Source: an uncultured Muribaculaceae bacterium (GTDB taxonomy: Bacteria; Bacteroidota; Bacteroidia; Bacteroidales; Muribaculaceae). Taken from it: 8,762 bases of DNA. The position numbers and the translations under genes are program-made. This document shows, piece after piece, positions 6,727-8,762 of this stretch (position 1 is its first letter; each line of letters opens with the position of its first letter). The DNA is taken from NCBI GenBank assembly GCA_910588065.1, contig CAJUPZ010000040.1, forward strand, positions 1 to 8,762, given 5' to 3'. Below the pieces are notes generated by a model. That model saw only the letters and a list, made by a program, of their open reading frames with translations. It had not been told where the DNA came from and did no database searches.

Positions 6727-6884
6727 TTCTCTTGGGTGACCATCATCCTCATGACGGTTTCGTAAGACTTTCGGATTTGGGAGCGTTTTTCATCAGAAAC
6801 TTTAGGCGGGTTTTGCATTCGCCTCTCAAATCGCTTGGCATCCGAACCAAAGAGAATAGGCGTTTCTTTAATAGGTCTTGCCAT
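6723..6884 (-). CDS. Small partner of the GNAT enzyme, probable minimal antitoxin
   Basis: This 53-residue basic protein begins MARPIKETPILFG. SDAKRFERRMQNPP (14-27) resembles the C-terminal toxin-binding part of DUF1778/TacA antitoxins, where an F-x-x-x-L/M-x-NPP segment leads into a final helix. The ribbon-helix-helix DNA-binding half that normally precedes it is absent. The rest (28-48) is charged and likely helical. It overlaps the GNAT start by ATGA, so the two are made together. The frame is open further upstream, to 6932, but that would run through the -7 element at 6910-6917, so ATG 6884 is preferred. The antitoxin role is inferred from position and the NPP segment. It may rely on another factor for repression, or not regulate its promoter at all. 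Confidence 0.65.
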   Translation of the reverse strand: MARPIKETPILFGSDAKRFERRMQNPPKVSDEKRSQIRKSYETVMRMMVTQEK

Positions 6885-6909
6885 ATATGTGTGGTTTTGT
6901 TGTTGATTA

Positions 6910-6917
6910 CAAAGGTA
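6910..6917 (-). promoter_or_regulatory. -7 element of the antitoxin-GNAT unit
   Basis: On the minus strand this reads TACCTTTG, an exact TAnnTTTG, 25 bases before the ATG at 6884. The nearest TTTG upstream (6935-6932) is only 14 bases away, shorter than usual. The leader would be very short. Beyond it, 6918-7000 is an AT-rich spacer in which no gene is seen. Confidence 0.55.
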
Positions 6918-7001
6918 AAACAAAATTTTCACAAAATTGGATTATACTGATAGTTAAATAAAAAAATAGATTTTCCGGTGAGATAAAAATATGGGCGTGG
7001 G

Positions 7002-7033
7002 ATTGGGGCGTGTGCTTTTTTTGTGTAATTTTG
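7002..7033 (+). promoter_or_regulatory. Promoter of trxA
   Basis: TAATTTTG at 7026-7033 is an exact TAnnTTTG, and ATTG at 7002-7005 stands 20 bases upstream as a near-consensus -33 box. This is the best-spaced promoter in the window. It is divergent from the antitoxin promoter about 90 bases away and leaves a leader of roughly 70 bases. Confidence 0.68.
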
Positions 7034-7108
7034 CAACAGAATGGCGCGGTGGTCAGCATCTCTGCGTTTTCAGCCCGATATCACTAACAATCAAATATTT
7101 ATAAAGTT

Positions 7109-7435
7109 ATGGCATTTGAATTTACTGATGCAAATGTGAAGGATATCATTGCTTCCGGCGAGCCGGTGGTGATAGACTTCTGGGCAACATGGTGTGGTCC
7201 TTGCATGCGTCTGGCTCCCACTATCGATGAGCTTTCGGCTGAGTACGAAGGCCGTGTGAAAGTAGGCAAGTACAACATTGAGGAGGAGAATGACCTCAGC
7301 ACTGAGTATCGCATCATGTCCATCCCCACCATCCTCTTTTTCAAGAATGGCGAGCAGGTGCGTGAACTGCGCCTCGCCGGCTCCCAGACCAAAGCTACTC
7401 TTCAGGCAAATATCGAGAAGCTCCTTGCCATGTAA
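7109..7435 (+). CDS. trxA: Thioredoxin
   Basis: This 108-residue protein is a complete classical cytoplasmic thioredoxin with no signal peptide. The active site WCGPC is at 28-32, preceded by VVIDFWAT, whose Asp23 corresponds to the buried acid that tunes the active-site cysteine. Cis-Pro73 is in MSIPT, and the GEQV and LAGSQ segments belong to the last strands and helix. Reduced by thioredoxin reductase, it donates electrons to ribonucleotide reductase, peroxiredoxins and methionine sulfoxide reductases. No reductase gene lies nearby. It is a single-gene unit between its own promoter and the shared terminator. The start is fixed by the family's usual N-terminus and an A/T-rich leader. Confidence 0.95.
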   Translation: MAFEFTDANVKDIIASGEPVVIDFWATWCGPCMRLAPTIDELSAEYEGRVKVGKYNIEEENDLSTEYRIMSIPTILFFKNGEQVRELRLAGSQTKATLQANIEKLLAM

Positions 7436-7470
7436 GGAGAGAGGAGAGAGAGAACTTCTGTTCCTTCTAA

Positions 7471-7508
7471 AAAACATCTCCGCGTCGGTTGGCGCGGAGA
7501 TGTTTTTT
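7471..7508. terminator. Bidirectional terminator between trxA and trpS
   Basis: A 14-bp stem, AAAACATCTCCGCG (7471-7484) with CGCGGAGATGTTTT (7493-7506), has an 8-base loop. T runs flank it on both strands. It ends trxA on the plus strand and, about 30 bases past the trpS stop, trpS on the minus strand. Confidence 0.92.
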
Positions 7509-7535
7509 TCGGCTTATAATTCTTATGTCCGGCAA

Positions 7536-8591
7536 TCAGAAACTGCGGATGCCCATAATGTGGCGCACTTCGGCGAGAGTTTTCGCCGCGCGCTCACGAG
7601 CTCTTTCCGCGCCCTGCCTCACTACGCGCGCAATAGTTGCGTCATCGCCTTGCAGGTCGAGGATGCGCTCGCGGATAGGGAGGGTGATTTTGAGAATATC
7701 CTCAGCGAGCTGCTTCTTGAGGTCGCCGTAGCGGATAGAGCAGTCGGCATACGCATCGCGGTAGTGCTTCACTATTTCGGGGGTTGATGTGAGTTCGAGC
7801 AGAGAGAACAGATTCTCCACCGGCTGACTCACAGGCTGGCCGGGCACTTTTGGGCCCTCGTCAGTAACTGCGCGCATCACCTTTTTGCGGAGTGTCTTCT
7901 CATCATCAATCAGATACAGGCAGTTGCCCTCGCTCTTGCCCATCTTGCCGGAGCCGTCGAGTCCGGGCACCTTGACGGGAGCGCCACCAAAGTCAAAATT
8001 CTGCGGTTCGGGAAAGAGGTCAACTCCGTAGAAAGAGTTGAAACGGCGGGCAAACCTGCGGGTAAGCTCAAGATGCTGCTCCTGGTCCTTGCCCACCGGC
8101 ACCTTATGAGCCTTCTGGATAAGTATATCCACAGCCATGAGTGTGGGGTATGTGAGCAGGCCGGCACTCACCCTCTTGTTTGAATCGTTGCCGATGATCT
8201 CCTTCTCGATATCATCGCTGTCGCTCTTTATGCCGAGCTGTTTGCGGGCTTTGTCCTTGAAGGATGTTGTGCGCATGAGCTCACCGATGCCCACGTGCAT
8301 GTTGAGCAGCAGGTACATCTCGCTGATTTCGGGCACATCGCTCTGCACAAATATTGTAGCCTTCTCGGGGTCGATTCCGGCGGCGAGATACTCGGCAATG
8401 ATGTTTTTCACATTTGCATGGAGTTTATCGGGGTCGGTAGAGGTTGTGAGAGCGTGAAGGTCGGCTATGAAAAACATGCTGTCATAGTCATCCTGCATTC
8501 TTACAAACTTGCTTAGGGCACCGAAATAGTTTCCGAGGTGAAGGTTGCCGGTAGCTCGGATGCCGCTGAGAACAATTTCTTTCTGGCTCAT
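7536..8591 (-). CDS. trpS: Tryptophanyl-tRNA synthetase
   Basis: This 352-residue class I aminoacyl-tRNA synthetase charges tRNA-Trp in the cytoplasm. The HIGH-type motif is HLGN (18-21) in ATGNLHLGNY. YPTLMAVDIL and VGKDQEQHLELTR form the active-site and dimer regions. The KMSKS-type loop is KMGKS (216-220), a natural variation. Residues about 122-140 (KSDSDDIEKEIIGNDSNK) form a charged insertion before VSAGLLTYP that is longer than in short bacterial TrpS proteins. The frame is open further upstream, but ATG 8591 starts the conserved MSQKEIVLSGIR N-terminus and follows an A/T-rich leader and a -7 element, so it is chosen. The gene is convergent with trxA and is a single-gene unit here. Confidence 0.95.
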   Translation of the reverse strand: MSQKEIVLSGIRATGNLHLGNYFGALSKFVRMQDDYDSMFFIADLHALTTSTDPDKLHANVKNIIAEYLAAGIDPEKATIFVQSDVPEISEMYLLLNMHVGIGELMRTTSFKDKARKQLGIKSDSDDIEKEIIGNDSNKRVSAGLLTYPTLMAVDILIQKAHKVPVGKDQEQHLELTRRFARRFNSFYGVDLFPEPQNFDFGGAPVKVPGLDGSGKMGKSEGNCLYLIDDEKTLRKKVMRAVTDEGPKVPGQPVSQPVENLFSLLELTSTPEIVKHYRDAYADCSIRYGDLKKQLAEDILKITLPIRERILDLQGDDATIARVVRQGAERARERAAKTLAEVRHIMGIRSF

Positions 8592-8632
8592 TATAATATG
8601 GTGTTTTTTTGATTTTGCGGTTAAATGAATTG

Positions 8633-8640
8633 CAAAAGTA
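8633..8640 (-). promoter_or_regulatory. Proximal -7 element of trpS
   Basis: On the minus strand this reads TACTTTTG, an exact TAnnTTTG, 41 bases before the trpS ATG. No clear TTTG is seen at standard distance upstream. Confidence 0.55.
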
Positions 8641-8670
8641 GTAAATTTTAGCGACACCATGCTTCAACGT

Positions 8671-8702
8671 GAGCCAATATCTTGTCACTGCGGGCTTGGC
8701 TC
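8671..8702 (-). repeat. Inverted repeat in the trpS upstream region
   Basis: GAGCCAA (8671-8677) and TTGGCTC (8696-8702) are exact inverted copies around 18 bases. In RNA from the distal start they would form a 7-bp hairpin without a T tract. It lies between two -7 elements. No specific leader or riboswitch motif is recognised. Confidence 0.4.
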
Positions 8703-8730
8703 TCCGATACGTAGGTTCAACTGGCAAGTG

Positions 8731-8738
8731 CAAAATTA
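8731..8738 (-). promoter_or_regulatory. Distal -7-like element upstream of trpS
   Basis: On the minus strand this reads TAATTTTG, again an exact TAnnTTTG, but with no -33 box visible before the window ends. If used, it would give trpS a leader of about 130 bases containing the 8671-8702 inverted repeat. It could also serve a minus-strand RNA. Confidence 0.35.
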
Positions 8739-8762
8739 GCGATTTGTTTGAAGAACTCGTCT

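Noticed and set aside
7278..7787. Plus-strand frame spanning the end of trxA, the terminator and the end of trpS
   Set aside because: It crosses a strong terminator hairpin and overlaps two confident genes in other frames.
8488..8733. Minus-strand frame of 81 codons running from the trpS upstream region into trpS
   Set aside because: It overlaps the conserved start of trpS and runs through the proximal promoter element; the product is not recognised.
8671..8738. Possible tRNA remnant suggested by GGTTCAAC
   Set aside because: No T stem, acceptor or anticodon arm can be built around it.
1..8762. CRISPR array, insertion sequence or integron
   Set aside because: No spaced direct repeats, transposase or integrase coding, or terminal inverted repeats with target duplications are seen.

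Overview
The window reads as a core chromosomal stretch of a Bacteroidales bacterium, perhaps Muribaculaceae-like (the family is an inference). Three things support this. Copies of the Bacteroidetes-type -7 promoter element TAnnTTTG sit at sensible distances before several genes. Start codons follow A/T-rich leaders without clear Shine-Dalgarno sequences. The protein types (secreted LacZ-type GH2 enzyme, LDH-like malate dehydrogenase, thioredoxin-fold lipoprotein) also fit. Most genes are moderately GC-rich with AT-rich spacers; the segment around 6120-6960 is clearly more AT-rich.

Layout. Bases 1-51 are the 3' part of a tRNA-Val(UAC), followed by its terminator (61-92). A six-helix ion-channel-like membrane protein (167-895) follows and ends at a hairpin whose T-rich tail runs into the promoter of a large secreted beta-galactosidase (1029-4121). 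After another strong terminator, malate dehydrogenase (4311-5240) and a thioredoxin-like lipoprotein (5250-5714) form a tight two-gene unit closed by a 13-bp terminator hairpin. The 5777-6120 interval has no long gene but holds a likely independent transcript. Its two ends can pair over 12+7 bp, it encloses a 27-codon ORF, and it ends in an intrinsic terminator; it is either a structured RNA (6S-like in size and outline) or a small-protein mRNA. On the minus strand, a 53-residue protein and a GNAT acetyltransferase overlap by ATGA (6884-6178) and look like a toxin-antitoxin pair. Divergently, trxA (7109-7435) has its own promoter and shares a bidirectional terminator with the convergent trpS (8591-7536, minus). 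Upstream of trpS are two -7-like elements and a 7-bp inverted repeat.

How it works together. Most genes are single housekeeping or catabolic units insulated by strong terminators: galactoside hydrolysis in the periplasm, malate/oxaloacetate interconversion, cytoplasmic and envelope thiol-disulfide chemistry, and tryptophanyl-tRNA charging. The two least ordinary items are the end-paired RNA locus at 5857-6115 and the GNAT module, whose small partner resembles only the toxin-neutralising tail of DUF1778 antitoxins. All family assignments come from reading motifs; no database search was possible.
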